The notes under the pieces are model-generated. The model searched no databases, had not been told where the DNA came from, and was given only the letters and a program-made list of their open reading frames with translations. Both the position numbers and the translations under genes were made by a program. From NCBI GenBank assembly GCA_034432795.1, contig DAOUBF010000028.1:1-58706 (forward strand): a stretch of DNA of 58,706 nt. Direction: 5' to 3'. Each line of letters starts with the position of its first letter. Position 1 is the first letter of the stretch. Shown piece after piece: positions 1-10,644 of the stretch. This DNA is from DAOUBF01 sp034432795. Its GTDB lineage: Bacteria; Chloroflexota; Anaerolineae; DSLN01.

Positions 1-96
1 TTCGCTGCTTCTAACCCCGGCCCGGCCGCCGGTGCCGGTCTGGCAGATAGCCGATCCGTCTTAATGCCCTCGCGGGCGTTCGCTGCTTCTAACCCC
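1..96 (-). CRISPR. CRISPR array, leader-proximal end (partial)
   Basis: Two copies of one sequence end at 18 and 96, 78 bases apart: TTCGCTGCTTCTAACCCC at 1-18 (cut by the window edge) and at 79-96. The full repeat is about 58-93/96 and contains a GCCC-TCGC-GGGC hairpin. One spacer of about 39 nt (19-57) lies between. Read on the minus strand the repeat ends in ATTAAGAC, which resembles the 8-nt 5' handles of type III crRNAs (such as ATTGAAAC). This puts transcription leftward, in line with the cas genes, and makes the repeat at 58-96 the leader-proximal one. Only one full repeat is visible, so array length is unknown. Confidence 0.85.
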
Positions 97-166
97 CTTA
101 CCCTTGCATAAAATCTCGCCGGCCCCCCACACGCCAGATATGCCCTTCTCTCCATCGCTCCCCCCC

Positions 167-195
167 ATTTTAGCCCCATTTTCGCCTCTTGTCAA
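167..195 (-). promoter_or_regulatory. sigma70-type promoter of the CRISPR array
   Basis: On the minus strand TTGACA (190-195) is followed after exactly 17 bases by TAAAAT (167-172). Transcription would start near 160, giving a short leader RNA of about 60 nt before the first repeat at about 96. Confidence 0.8.
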
Positions 196-209
196 CCCCT
201 TTGCATCTC

Positions 210-270
210 TTTGCGCACCCCCCTCCCCAATTGGCCCAAATTCGCCGCCCGACACCGGGGGGTGCGCAAA
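210..270. repeat. perfect 14-bp inverted repeat in the leader
   Basis: TTTGCGCACCCCCC at 210-223 is the exact reverse complement of GGGGGGTGCGCAAA at 257-270, with 33 bases between. It lies just upstream of the array promoter and just downstream of the cas2 stop. It has no T-tract, so it does not look like an intrinsic terminator. A protein-binding site for adaptation or transcription control is an inference. Confidence 0.75.
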
Positions 271-285
271 ACGAACCCCCTCCCC

Positions 286-573
286 TTACACAATCATCAC
301 ACCCGGCTCCGGCGTGACCCCCACCCGCCCAATCGCCTCCACCGTTCCCCGACAATCACGGCACAACCGATAAAAGCGCACGTTGTCCTCCTCCGCCCGA
401 ATCAATCGCCCCAACCGCCGCCGCAAATCCGCATAGCCCCGCTCGTCCAGATGCGCCTCAAAGACACTCTTCTGCACCCGCTCCCCATACCCCTCCAGCA
501 GATGCGCCACCTTCAGCCGCCGCCGATCGTCCGGGATGTCGTAACTGATCACATAAAACATGCGCTGTCCCAT
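286..573 (-). CDS. cas2: CRISPR-associated endonuclease Cas2
   Basis: A 95-residue protein beginning MGQRMFYVISYDIPDD, with the first beta-strand and conserved Asp of the Cas2 ferredoxin fold. Cas2 dimers bridge two Cas1 dimers to form the spacer integration complex. The start at 573 is chosen because an upstream in-frame Met at 639 would run into cas1 and add an atypical extension. The gene begins 17 bases after the cas1 stop and is the last gene of the operon before the leader. Confidence 0.92.
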   Translation of the reverse strand: MGQRMFYVISYDIPDDRRRLKVAHLLEGYGERVQKSVFEAHLDERGYADLRRRLGRLIRAEEDNVRFYRLCRDCRGTVEAIGRVGVTPEPGVMIV

Positions 574-590
574 CGTATCCCCACCTGCCC

Positions 591-1589
591 CTAGCGAAAG
601 ACCATCGGCATATAGGTCGGCTGCCCCTTGTGGATGCACTCCACGATCAGACGGGCCTGCACCTGGAGACAGCGGCGCAAGGGCAGGCGCTCGTTCTGAT
701 GGGGGTGAAAGATCAATTGGTCCATGCGTCGCTCATAAGCCTGGATGAACTTCCGCTTCGCCTCCGGGCTGATGACCACCGGCCGCTCCCCCTCCCCCGG
801 CGCAAAATCCTCCGGCGTGATCTCGCTGCTGTTACAGCACCACAGCACCACCCCATCCACCACCGCCCGGAACTCCTCCATCAGGTCCAGCGCCAGGCTG
901 GGCCGATTATATTCCACACTGTGCAAAAAGCCCGCATACGGGTCCAGCCCCACCGCTTCTACGGCGCTCTGGGCCGTATGGGCCAACAGCGTGTAGCCGA
1001 AGCTGAGCAGCACGTTGATCGGATCAGGCGGCGGGCGGCGCTGGCGCTTCTCAAACTTCCAGTCGCCCTTCAGCAGGCGCTTCCAGCCGCCGAAGTACGC
1101 TGCCGTCGCCGCCCCTTCTACCCCGGCGAGAGAAGACAGGGCTGTCGTGCGCGGCACACGCAACAGCGCCGCCCCCAGGGCCTCCACCGCCGCCTGGATG
1201 GCCGCATCGCCGCGCTCGCGATTATGCTTCATCAATAGCGTGCGCATATTGCTCAGCTTCCCCCGTACAAAGCTCTGTGCCATCACCAGCACAAAGCGCC
1301 CATTCTCCTGACAGCGGTACTGCCGCCGGCGCAACACTACATGCGGCGTCCCCGGCCCCGTCAACCGCCCACAGTACTCCCCCTCCTGTGTCAGGAACAC
1401 CACATCAATGTTCTCCGCCAGCAGCCGCTTGATCGCCGGCGTGGTCAATCCCACATTGCCCAGCAGGATCACCTCGCTCACATGGACCAGCGGCACGGAG
1501 GACAACTCCTCATCCTCCTTGCTGATCACCAGCCGCCGCCCATCGCAACTCAACCGTGCCCCCTGCTCCATCACATATAATGGCGGCAT
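591..1589 (-). CDS. cas1: CRISPR integrase Cas1
   Basis: A 332-residue Cas1, the metal-dependent integrase that inserts new spacers with Cas2. The three expected metal ligands are visible: Glu158 in AGVEGAATAAYF, His223 in FLHSVEYNRPSLALD, and the acidic Asp235/Glu239 cluster. The preferred start is ATG 1589; a GTG directly before it (1592) is also in frame. The ribosome-binding sequence (GGGAGGGGGTGAGG on the minus strand) lies inside the palindromic repeat that separates it from cas6, so the repeat appears to supply the translation signal. No fused reverse transcriptase domain is present. Confidence 0.95.
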   Translation of the reverse strand: MPPLYVMEQGARLSCDGRRLVISKEDEELSSVPLVHVSEVILLGNVGLTTPAIKRLLAENIDVVFLTQEGEYCGRLTGPGTPHVVLRRRQYRCQENGRFVLVMAQSFVRGKLSNMRTLLMKHNRERGDAAIQAAVEALGAALLRVPRTTALSSLAGVEGAATAAYFGGWKRLLKGDWKFEKRQRRPPPDPINVLLSFGYTLLAHTAQSAVEAVGLDPYAGFLHSVEYNRPSLALDLMEEFRAVVDGVVLWCCNSSEITPEDFAPGEGERPVVISPEAKRKFIQAYERRMDQLIFHPHQNERLPLRRCLQVQARLIVECIHKGQPTYMPMVFR

Positions 1590-1591
1590 CA

Positions 1592-1661
1592 CCTCACCCC
1601 CTCCCCCCTTGCGGGGGAGGGTTGGGGTGGGGGGTAGGAGCGCACTGCCGTGCGCCCCTAC
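1592..1661. repeat. two adjacent palindromic repeats (cas6-cas1 gap)
   Basis: A C-rich/G-rich palindrome (CCCTCCCCCC, loop TTGC, GGGGGAGGG) at about 1597-1621 is followed by GTAGGAGCGCA at 1634-1644 pairing with TGCGCCCCTAC at 1651-1661, ending directly against the cas6 stop codon. These are members of the two commonest repeat families in the window (CCCTCCCC/GGGGAGGG and GTAGGGGC/GCCCCTAC). Confidence 0.8.
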
Positions 1662-2465
1662 TTACACCCGTCGACACTGCCCCATCCCCATCGTCGTCCC
1701 CATCCCCGCCCCCGCAAACTGCGCAAAGTCCGCCAGCACGTGGATCAACGACAGCCAGTAGCGGTCGCGGTTCAACGCCGCATACGTCACCGTCCCCACC
1801 GCGCCGAATTTGACCACGCCCTCCCCCTTAAACGGTGCAGCGTGTGTGCCCAACTCAAACCGGCTCACCCCCAGACACTCCGCCGCAAAGCGGCGCGTCT
1901 CCTCCGGGAAGGCCAGCGGCGCATAGGCGTTCCACTTCTCCAGCAGGCTGCCGAACACCAACTCCGGCAGCGGGAAGGGCTGCGCCTTGCTGCCCACTTT
2001 GAAAGCCGTGGGCGAGGCCAGATGCAGGCTGATCTGGGCTTCGGGCCGCTCCTGGGCCAGCAGCCAGCGCGCCGCCAGGTCCTCATAACGGCTGTGCCCT
2101 GCCCAGGGGTGCTCCCCCGCCTCACTCGCCGCCGCCTCCACCGCAAAAGCCACACGGTCCAGTTCCACCTCCGCCTCACCGGGGGGGAACAGGCCGGGCA
2201 ACAGTTCGGCCAGCTCCGCCGTGAGCGCGGTGTAACGCAACGTGTAGGTCAGGTCGGGTGTGACCACGCCCGCCTGGCGTATCCCCAACAGCGATGAACA
2301 GGTGAACGGGCGCGGGCCGGCCTCATCGTGCAGGCGTTGCGCCAGCGCCGAATTCACCCGGCCGATGGCTGCGAGCAAGGCCGCGTGCGCCGCCCGCCCC
2401 AGCGCGCTGGGCAACTCCGCCGCCTGGCGCGGGCGCAGCGTTAGAACCAGGCTGAGTAAAGACAT
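1662..2465 (-). CDS. cas6: CRISPR RNA endonuclease Cas6
   Basis: A 267-residue RAMP-fold protein ending in the glycine-rich loop GAGMGTTMGMGQ, the hallmark of Cas6, which cuts pre-crRNA within the repeat and leaves the 8-nt 5' handle. A His at position 27 (GRAAHAALL) is a candidate catalytic base. The ATG at 2465 overlaps the csm6 stop (TGATG), indicating translational coupling; a GTG one codon earlier is possible. Its substrate should be the hairpin repeat at 58-96. Confidence 0.9.
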   Translation of the reverse strand: MSLLSLVLTLRPRQAAELPSALGRAAHAALLAAIGRVNSALAQRLHDEAGPRPFTCSSLLGIRQAGVVTPDLTYTLRYTALTAELAELLPGLFPPGEAEVELDRVAFAVEAAASEAGEHPWAGHSRYEDLAARWLLAQERPEAQISLHLASPTAFKVGSKAQPFPLPELVFGSLLEKWNAYAPLAFPEETRRFAAECLGVSRFELGTHAAPFKGEGVVKFGAVGTVTYAALNRDRYWLSLIHVLADFAQFAGAGMGTTMGMGQCRRV

Positions 2466-3691
2466 CACTTCCCCTCCCAGCGGGGGAACTGCGGCGCCAC
2501 CACCTTCACCCCCAACGCCGCCAGCCCCGCCTCCATGAACGCTCCCACCACCTGGGCCATCTCCTGGTAATCGCCCTCAGCCAGGGGCGTAGAGCCATGC
2601 GCCAGGATGGAGGCGTTGCGCTTCTTGAGCGCATTGAGCACGCGTTTCTCATGCGCGCGCCAGGCGCGCCCCAAAGGGTCATCCAGGTCCGCCAGCAGAT
2701 CGTAAGCCTGGCGCAGCCCGATCTTGATCTTGCCATCCCTGGCGTCGCGCCAGGCTTCATACCGCCGACGCAACCTCCCCGGCAACGCATTCACATCCAG
2801 ATCGCTTGTATTGAGCGGCGGCTCGCGCTGCCCCAGGCGAACCTGAGCCAGCATCTCCAGCGCCCGGTACAGCCGCGCCACGGCATCATCATAGCGCCCC
2901 CGCGCCGCCCGCCGCTCCGCGTTGCGCACCAGGTCCAGCACCGATTCGTACCCTGTCGCCTGCTCCAGCCCGATCAGGGTCTTGAGGAAACGCCACTGGG
3001 GCACAAAGCGGCTTTGATACGGCTCCAGCAACTGCCGCGCCCGCGCATGGTCAAAGCGGTCCCAGGCGTCAAAGGCGCGGCACAGTGCCACCCATTGCCG
3101 GACCTCGCGCTGAAGCGCATTGGAAAGCGGGCCGGTGCGCGCCAGGCCCTCCAGGAGCGCCCCCGCCGAGGCGTAGGCATAGGCGTTGAACAGGTCGCGC
3201 GCCCGGTTCAGTTCCTGACGGGCGCGCACCTCCCAGACGTTGATCAGCGCAGCCATCTCCGAGCCGTTCAACACCTTCACCAGGTCCGGGCGGGTGCCTG
3301 TGACCAGGGAAAGCTCCCAACCGGCCTCCAGCGCCGCCAGCGCCAGCGCCACGCTCATCGTCTTGGTACCGCCGGTGTAATCGGCGATGCAGTGCCAGCC
3401 CTCCCGGTCGGTGCTTAGATGAGCCAATTCCTCGCGTATCTTGCCATAGCATTCCGGCAAGTCATCCGGATCATTCAACTCCACAATCTTATAACGCTCC
3501 GGCGCGAGGCCGGTCTGGGCCACAATGCTGGGGGCGCCATTGCACACCGCGCCGGCGCCATCTACCAGGGTGCGGCTGCCGCGTGGGCCGCTGCTGGCAA
3601 AGAAACACACAAAATCCGGCGCGTAGCCGCGCACGGCGGTGACCAGTGGCGCACACGAGCCGCCCACAGTGAGCGCCAGTAACGTGGACAT
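2465..3691 (-). CDS. csm6: Csm6-type CARF-HEPN ribonuclease
   Basis: A 408-residue protein. The N-terminal CARF domain carries DYTGGTKTMS (105-113), the ligand-binding motif of the Cas02710/Csm6 family. The C-terminal HEPN domain carries RNASILAH (Arg358, His365), the R-x(6)-H RNase site. Family knowledge: cyclic oligoadenylate made by Cas10 binds the CARF dimer and switches on non-specific RNA cleavage by HEPN. The start is ATG 3691, preceded by GGAGGAGG. Forty extra in-frame codons upstream read through palindromic repeats and are not counted. The exact activator (cA4 or cA6) cannot be told from sequence. Confidence 0.88.
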   Translation of the reverse strand: MSTLLALTVGGSCAPLVTAVRGYAPDFVCFFASSGPRGSRTLVDGAGAVCNGAPSIVAQTGLAPERYKIVELNDPDDLPECYGKIREELAHLSTDREGWHCIADYTGGTKTMSVALALAALEAGWELSLVTGTRPDLVKVLNGSEMAALINVWEVRARQELNRARDLFNAYAYASAGALLEGLARTGPLSNALQREVRQWVALCRAFDAWDRFDHARARQLLEPYQSRFVPQWRFLKTLIGLEQATGYESVLDLVRNAERRAARGRYDDAVARLYRALEMLAQVRLGQREPPLNTSDLDVNALPGRLRRRYEAWRDARDGKIKIGLRQAYDLLADLDDPLGRAWRAHEKRVLNALKKRNASILAHGSTPLAEGDYQEMAQVVGAFMEAGLAALGVKVVAPQFPRWEGK

Positions 3692-3710
3692 ATCAACCTC
3701 CTCCTGAGAG

Positions 3711-3835
3711 AATATGCCCCCTCCCCCCGTTGTGGGGGAGGGTTGGGATGGGGGGGGCAGAGTCACCCCCTCCCTCACCCTCCCCCATCGAGGGGGAGGG
3801 AACAGGGTCACCCCCTCCCCTATCCAGTAGGCCGG
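3711..3835. repeat. G/C-rich palindromic repeat cluster (csm5-csm6 gap)
   Basis: Tandem palindromes of the CCCTCCCC/GGGGAGGG family fill the space between csm5 and csm6. They read CCCTCCCCCC-gttg-TGGGGGAGGG near 3718-3742, then a second near 3779-3800 with the loop ATCGA. They make spurious in-frame extensions of csm6 but carry no gene. Confidence 0.8.
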
Positions 3836-3871
3836 GTGTCCATACCCGGCCTACGCCGGGTGTCCGCTCCC

Positions 3872-4999
3872 TTATCCTCTGCGCTCCTGCAGCGACATCT
3901 CCAGCAATACCCAACCCGGCGGATAAGCCGGGACCTCGCGCCGCCGCCCCTGGTTATCCTGGATGAAGGACACGACCACGCGGCGGCTCTTGGGGAAGGG
4001 ATCGCCGGGCTTACGGCGCCCCCGCGCTAGGCGATAGTTCTGGATCACCCGCTCCAGAAAGCGCGGGTCCTGCTGCAGGTGCGAGCCGAAGGTCTTGCCT
4101 TCCCAGCCGGTACCCCAGCCCAGTTGGAGCAGGGCCTGATTGTCCCTCAGCCGCACCGCGCCCAGTTGCTGTTGGTAAAAGGTCAACACGCGCTGGCCTG
4201 CGGCGACCGGCTTGAACCAGGCGATCTCCCTGGAGATGCGCTGGCGGGTGTGGTCGCCGATCACCGCCGGCAGGTTGCGTAGCCACTTGCCCCCCCGCAG
4301 GTTCAGGTCCCGACGCCTGGCCCAGGCATCAAACAGGGCCAGGTCCAGCTTTAGCGTCAGTTCAAACACGGTATCCGGGCGGATGGCCTCCAACTCAATC
4401 GGCGACCCCAGGGTGCCGCCGCGGTTGAGCACGCGGGCGTTAACGAGCATCAGCTGCTCGGCCCCTACCGGCTGGCTGTCGCTCACCTGAAGCGCCCGGA
4501 ACAGGTCATGGTTGGGGTTGGGGCCGAACAGCATGTGCTCATACCCCTGGGCGGCCCATTCGCGCCGCCGCCCCAGCTTACTCAGGTCTGGCCTCAGCCC
4601 CCGCTGGCGCCAGGCGTACCAGGCCAGCGCGGTACGCAAGGCCCCCTTCAGACTGGAGCCGGGCAGGTAAGGGCGATCAAAGGCATCTTTGAGTTGCTCG
4701 CGCACCTGGGCGCCCTCGGCCTGCGAGCGGGGTGTGCCCTGGATGACGTAGCGGAAGAAGGGGCTGTTGGGGCGGAAATCGGCGGGCTGGAGCAGGCGCG
4801 CCGGGGGCGTGCGGGCCAGCTTGTCCGCCAGGGCCGGGTCATCCACGTCCTGCGCCTCCAACAGGGCCGCGTCGTTCAGCCGCCAGGTCCGCCCATTGTG
4901 GATGGCGTAGTCATACTCATGCAACAGGTCCTCCCCACTGCCGATGTGCAGCGGGGTAAGCACGGAAACCTTGAGGGTATAGACAGCGTACTCAGGCAT
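3872..4999 (-). CDS. csm5: type III-A effector subunit Csm5
   Basis: A 375-residue RAMP protein. VSVLTPLHIGSGED near the N-terminus, PYLPGSSLKGALRTAL about a third of the way in, and the late glycine-rich LGWGTGWEGK are the typical Csm5 landmarks. Csm5 caps the 3' end of the crRNA in the Csm complex. ATG 4999 overlaps the csm4 stop by 8 bases and is preceded by GGAGGTTGACT; two upstream in-frame codons (TTG, ACT) are ignored. Confidence 0.9.
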   Translation of the reverse strand: MPEYAVYTLKVSVLTPLHIGSGEDLLHEYDYAIHNGRTWRLNDAALLEAQDVDDPALADKLARTPPARLLQPADFRPNSPFFRYVIQGTPRSQAEGAQVREQLKDAFDRPYLPGSSLKGALRTALAWYAWRQRGLRPDLSKLGRRREWAAQGYEHMLFGPNPNHDLFRALQVSDSQPVGAEQLMLVNARVLNRGGTLGSPIELEAIRPDTVFELTLKLDLALFDAWARRRDLNLRGGKWLRNLPAVIGDHTRQRISREIAWFKPVAAGQRVLTFYQQQLGAVRLRDNQALLQLGWGTGWEGKTFGSHLQQDPRFLERVIQNYRLARGRRKPGDPFPKSRRVVVSFIQDNQGRRREVPAYPPGWVLLEMSLQERRG

Positions 5000-6125
5000 A
5001 GTCAACCTCCTGCGGCCAGTTCACCAGGAAGGCCAGGCCGTAGCGATAGACCGGATGCGGCACGCCAGGCGTGCCGTTGTACTCCGGGCGGACATCGGTG
5101 ACATCGCCGGCCGGGAAGGCGGGCGGGTGCACCAGGCTGCCTTCAGCCACCAGGATCAGCCGCTTGCGGCGCTGCGCCCGGCCATCCGGCGAACGCAGCC
5201 AGCCCGCCACGCCCACCAGGTCGTAGGCTGCGTCCTTCGCCGTCAGCGCCTGGGGCAACTCCTCCTGGCGCGGGTGATAGCGGCTGAGGAGCAGGGCCGG
5301 TCTACCTGGGACCGGGTCGGGCAGGGTGAAAGCTTCGCCCTCCTCAAAGGTGAAGGCCCCATAGCCGGCCGTGCGCTCCCCGCCCAGGCCCTCGTGTTGG
5401 AGTAGCGCCAGCGCCTGCTGAAACGCCTGGCGGAAGGTCAACGGCCCCGCGCCCACCTGCCGCTCCGGGCGGCGCCAGGCCAGGCCGAACCACAGCCCAC
5501 AGCCGGCGGCGAAGCTGACCCGCCCGGCGTGGAAGATGGTGGAAGCGGAGGTGATGCGGCTGACGGTGACACGCGGCACACGCTCCACGCTCCATAGGGC
5601 CAGGTAGCGTAGCGCACGCCGCCGGCCTGACTCAGGCTGTAACCCGGCAGGCAAATGCGCAGCCTCTCCCACAGTGAGCCACAGGCTTCCACCCTGAAGC
5701 GCCAGGCCGCGTTGCGGCTCCGCCTCCGCATTAGCGGGGAACAGGTCCTCGTCTAACCGCTCCCCTCTCAGCGCCTTGCGCAACAGCGCCTCGGAGATGT
5801 AGCGGATGCGCTTGATGTCCTTGCTGCGCTGCCGCAATATCTCGGCAGAGAACAGCGCGGTCAGGTTTAGCGGCAGCGGGTAGAAGCGCACCTCGCCCGC
5901 ATAAGGGAAGGCCGAGGTGAGCAGGAAGGGCGGATCGGGTGGGGCAGTGGTAAAGGGGGCTGCCAGGGCCGCCGCGTCGCCTCCGGCGCGCCGCCAGATG
6001 TCCAGCAGGGCTGCGAACAGCGTATCCGCCGGCAGGGACACCCCAGCCTCCTCCAGGTTCACCCCGCGTGTGCCCAGGTGCAGCCCGCTGTGAAAGCGCA
6101 AGGTATATGGGATCAATTCGGGCAT
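4992..6125 (-). CDS. csm4: type III-A effector subunit Csm4
   Basis: A 377-residue Cas5-like RAMP that holds the crRNA 5' handle and contacts Cas10. It begins MPELIPYTLRFHSGLHLGTR and has RVTVSRITSAST and RVSFAAGCGLWFGLAW in mid-protein plus GGERTAGYGAFTFEEG near residue 250, all consistent with Csm4. The start at 6125 is set by AAGGAGG; the open frame upstream crosses a repeat cluster. It overlaps csm5 by 8 bases. Assignment rests on RAMP features and position. Confidence 0.88.
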   Translation of the reverse strand: MPELIPYTLRFHSGLHLGTRGVNLEEAGVSLPADTLFAALLDIWRRAGGDAAALAAPFTTAPPDPPFLLTSAFPYAGEVRFYPLPLNLTALFSAEILRQRSKDIKRIRYISEALLRKALRGERLDEDLFPANAEAEPQRGLALQGGSLWLTVGEAAHLPAGLQPESGRRRALRYLALWSVERVPRVTVSRITSASTIFHAGRVSFAAGCGLWFGLAWRRPERQVGAGPLTFRQAFQQALALLQHEGLGGERTAGYGAFTFEEGEAFTLPDPVPGRPALLLSRYHPRQEELPQALTAKDAAYDLVGVAGWLRSPDGRAQRRKRLILVAEGSLVHPPAFPAGDVTDVRPEYNGTPGVPHPVYRYGLAFLVNWPQEVDYA

Positions 6126-6169
6126 CGTTCGCCTCCTTACGTTGGAGGGGTGCATGGCCATATGCCCCT

Positions 6170-6305
6170 CCCTCCTCGCCCCCCTCAACCCCTCCCCCCT
6201 TTGCGGGGGGGGGCAATGTCACCCCCTCCCCCACAGAGGGGGGAGGGCTGGAGTGGGGAGAATCACCCCCTCTCCCGCAGCGTGGGAGAGGGGGGCGGGG
6301 GATGA
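6170..6305. repeat. three tandem G/C-rich palindromes (csm3-csm4 gap)
   Basis: Three consecutive inverted repeats of the CCCTCCCC/GGGGAGGG family occupy most of the 241-nt csm3-csm4 gap: near 6186-6211 (loop TTTGC), 6222-6248 (loop ACAGA) and 6268-6293 (loop GCAGCG). They fall within the presumed cas operon mRNA and could act as stability or pausing hairpins. Confidence 0.8.
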
Positions 6306-6366
6306 GGGTAAAGTGCCACGCCCCCCTGTCACTCGGCATAATGGCCTGGGGCATCCACAGCGGCAT

Positions 6367-7167
6367 TCAGCCCAGCTTCTGAGCCACCTGCTGTTTCAAC
6401 GCATTCAGGCCGGCGATCAGGCCGCTCAAGTCCGCATATTCACCGATCCGTTGGGGTGGGGCCAGATAGTCACGCTGGGGCCGCAGGCTGACCTGGATGT
6501 TCTTCAGGCGCACTTTGCCTGAGCCGCGTGAACCCAGCCCACCCAGGTAGTCGTCCTCCAGCAGGCGCAGCCCCTCCACCACCACCCGCAGGCGCTCAAT
6601 GTCGCTCTTCTTGTCGCAGCCGTCGCCGCTGTAGATGCTGTACACCAGCTCGGCCTGGCCGAACTCCGTCCCTGCGGGCACGCGCTCCATCTGGCGCGGG
6701 TTGGCCGCCGAGGTCACACGGTCAATGGAGACCTCGGTTTTGACCTCGGTATAGGGCAGGTCGGTGCGGCCGCTCTCTTCCAATTTCCGGGCGCTGGCAT
6801 CCTTCATGTGGACATCGCGCACCACCAGGCGGGTGGGAGTGGCGAAATCGCGCTCCCCCGGCACGCCGAACACCTGGCAGACGTCGCAGTTGGGGTAATT
6901 CTCCTGCCGATCACAGGAGTGGATATAGCCCTGGCCGATGCGCTGATTCTGCTCCTTGCCCTGGTACTTCTCCACCAGGCTGCGCATCTTGCCCCTGAGC
7001 GAGGAGCCGGGGATGTAGGGCCGGTTGGTGAGCGGGTCGCGGATCACCGTCTTATCCACGCCGCCGATCTCAACCCCCACATCTGAGCCGCCGATGTGCA
7101 GGCCGGTGACGGCCTCAATGTCAAAGGTGAAGAACACCCGTCCCTCAAGCTGGATTTTCTTGGCCAT
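6367..7167 (-). CDS. csm3: type III-A backbone and target RNase Csm3
   Basis: A 266-residue backbone subunit that polymerises along the crRNA and cuts target RNA at 6-nt steps. The catalytic Asp is Asp38 in GGVDKTVIRDP. RPYIPGSSLRGKMRSL is the conserved glycine-rich segment. A His/Cys cluster (HSCDRQENYPNCDVC) around residues 83-97 matches the zinc-binding insertion of Csm3. The start at ATG 7167 has AAGGAGG in front. Confidence 0.94.
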   Translation of the reverse strand: MAKKIQLEGRVFFTFDIEAVTGLHIGGSDVGVEIGGVDKTVIRDPLTNRPYIPGSSLRGKMRSLVEKYQGKEQNQRIGQGYIHSCDRQENYPNCDVCQVFGVPGERDFATPTRLVVRDVHMKDASARKLEESGRTDLPYTEVKTEVSIDRVTSAANPRQMERVPAGTEFGQAELVYSIYSGDGCDKKSDIERLRVVVEGLRLLEDDYLGGLGSRGSGKVRLKNIQVSLRPQRDYLAPPQRIGEYADLSGLIAGLNALKQQVAQKLG

Positions 7168-7210
7168 GAGAACCTCCTTCTTTAGATTCAGCGGTCAGCG
7201 GCTGGCGATG

Positions 7211-7624
<414 letters not shown>

Positions 7625-7635
7625 GTCAACCTCCT

Positions 7636-10236
<2,601 letters not shown>

Positions 10237-10320
10237 ACTCCGCCTCCTGCTGTTCTATTTCACATGTTCCTTCCCCAATATATTCCCTCCATCTTCGGGA
10301 AGTGCGAGAGGGAAGGTCTG

Positions 10321-10357
10321 CTGTGTAGGAGCGGGTCTGAGACCTGCCCCTACACAG
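10321..10357. repeat. GTAGGGGC-family hairpin in the cas 5' UTR
   Basis: CTGTGTAGGAGCGGGTCT (10321-10338) pairs with AGACCTGCCCCTACACAG (10340-10357), with two mismatches. On the minus strand it lies between the cas promoter and the cas10 start, so it would be transcribed as a hairpin. Confidence 0.8.
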
Positions 10358-10487
10358 CACGGATATGTCGTGGCCCATTCGCCCCGGCGAGGGGGAAAGA
10401 TAAGTGGGCTGGAAGTCTACCTCTTGTAGAGAGCTATGGCCGCGCATCTCCTCCTCATGGGGGAATGCAAAGGATATGCCAGCATCA

Positions 10488-10515
10488 ATTATAGCCCGGC
10501 AGGTCAGATAGGCAA
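10488..10515 (-). promoter_or_regulatory. promoter of the cas operon
   Basis: On the minus strand TTGCCT (10510-10515) and a perfect TATAAT (10488-10493) are separated by 16 bases. The predicted start near 10481 leaves a 5' UTR of about 245 nt before cas10. Confidence 0.7.
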
Positions 10516-10585
10516 GAACACTTACGACTGGGGGTGCATTTCAATTTTGGTGCAACTGTCATCCCACGGCCAGCCGCCACCCCCT

Positions 10586-10620
10586 CCCTGCCCCTCCCCC
10601 AGCCAAAGGGAGGGGCAGGG
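10586..10620. repeat. perfect 13-bp G/C-rich palindrome after ruvA
   Basis: CCCTGCCCCTCCC (10586-10598) and GGGAGGGGCAGGG (10608-10620) pair perfectly. It lies just past the ruvA stop and could block read-through of the yebC-ruvC-ruvA transcript into the cas promoter, but no U-tract follows. Confidence 0.7.
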
Positions 10621-10644
10621 CAAAGCTGAAGGCGGATCGTGGGG

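Larger units (their letters stand above)
97..285 (-). promoter_or_regulatory. CRISPR leader region
   Basis: This 189-nt non-coding stretch lies between the cas2 stop and the first repeat. It holds a consensus promoter pointing into the array, a perfect 14-bp inverted repeat upstream of that promoter, and the palindrome CCAATTGG at 228-235 between the arms. The minus strand is purine- and G-rich. Short ORFs here look like chance frames. Confidence 0.7.
10237..10644. other. intergenic region between cas10 and ruvA
   Basis: No gene is seen in these 408 bases. They contain the minus-strand cas promoter at 10488-10515, a hairpin repeat at 10321-10357 within the presumed cas 5' UTR, and a perfect 13-bp palindrome at 10586-10620 just beyond the ruvA stop. 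Confidence 0.7.

Noticed and set aside
210..270. Intrinsic terminator of the cas operon.
   Set aside because: The inverted repeat has a 33-base spacer and no T-tract on the minus strand.
3692..3811. A 40-residue N-terminal extension of Csm6.
   Set aside because: It is translation of the palindromic repeats; a strong ribosome-binding site precedes the ATG at 3691.
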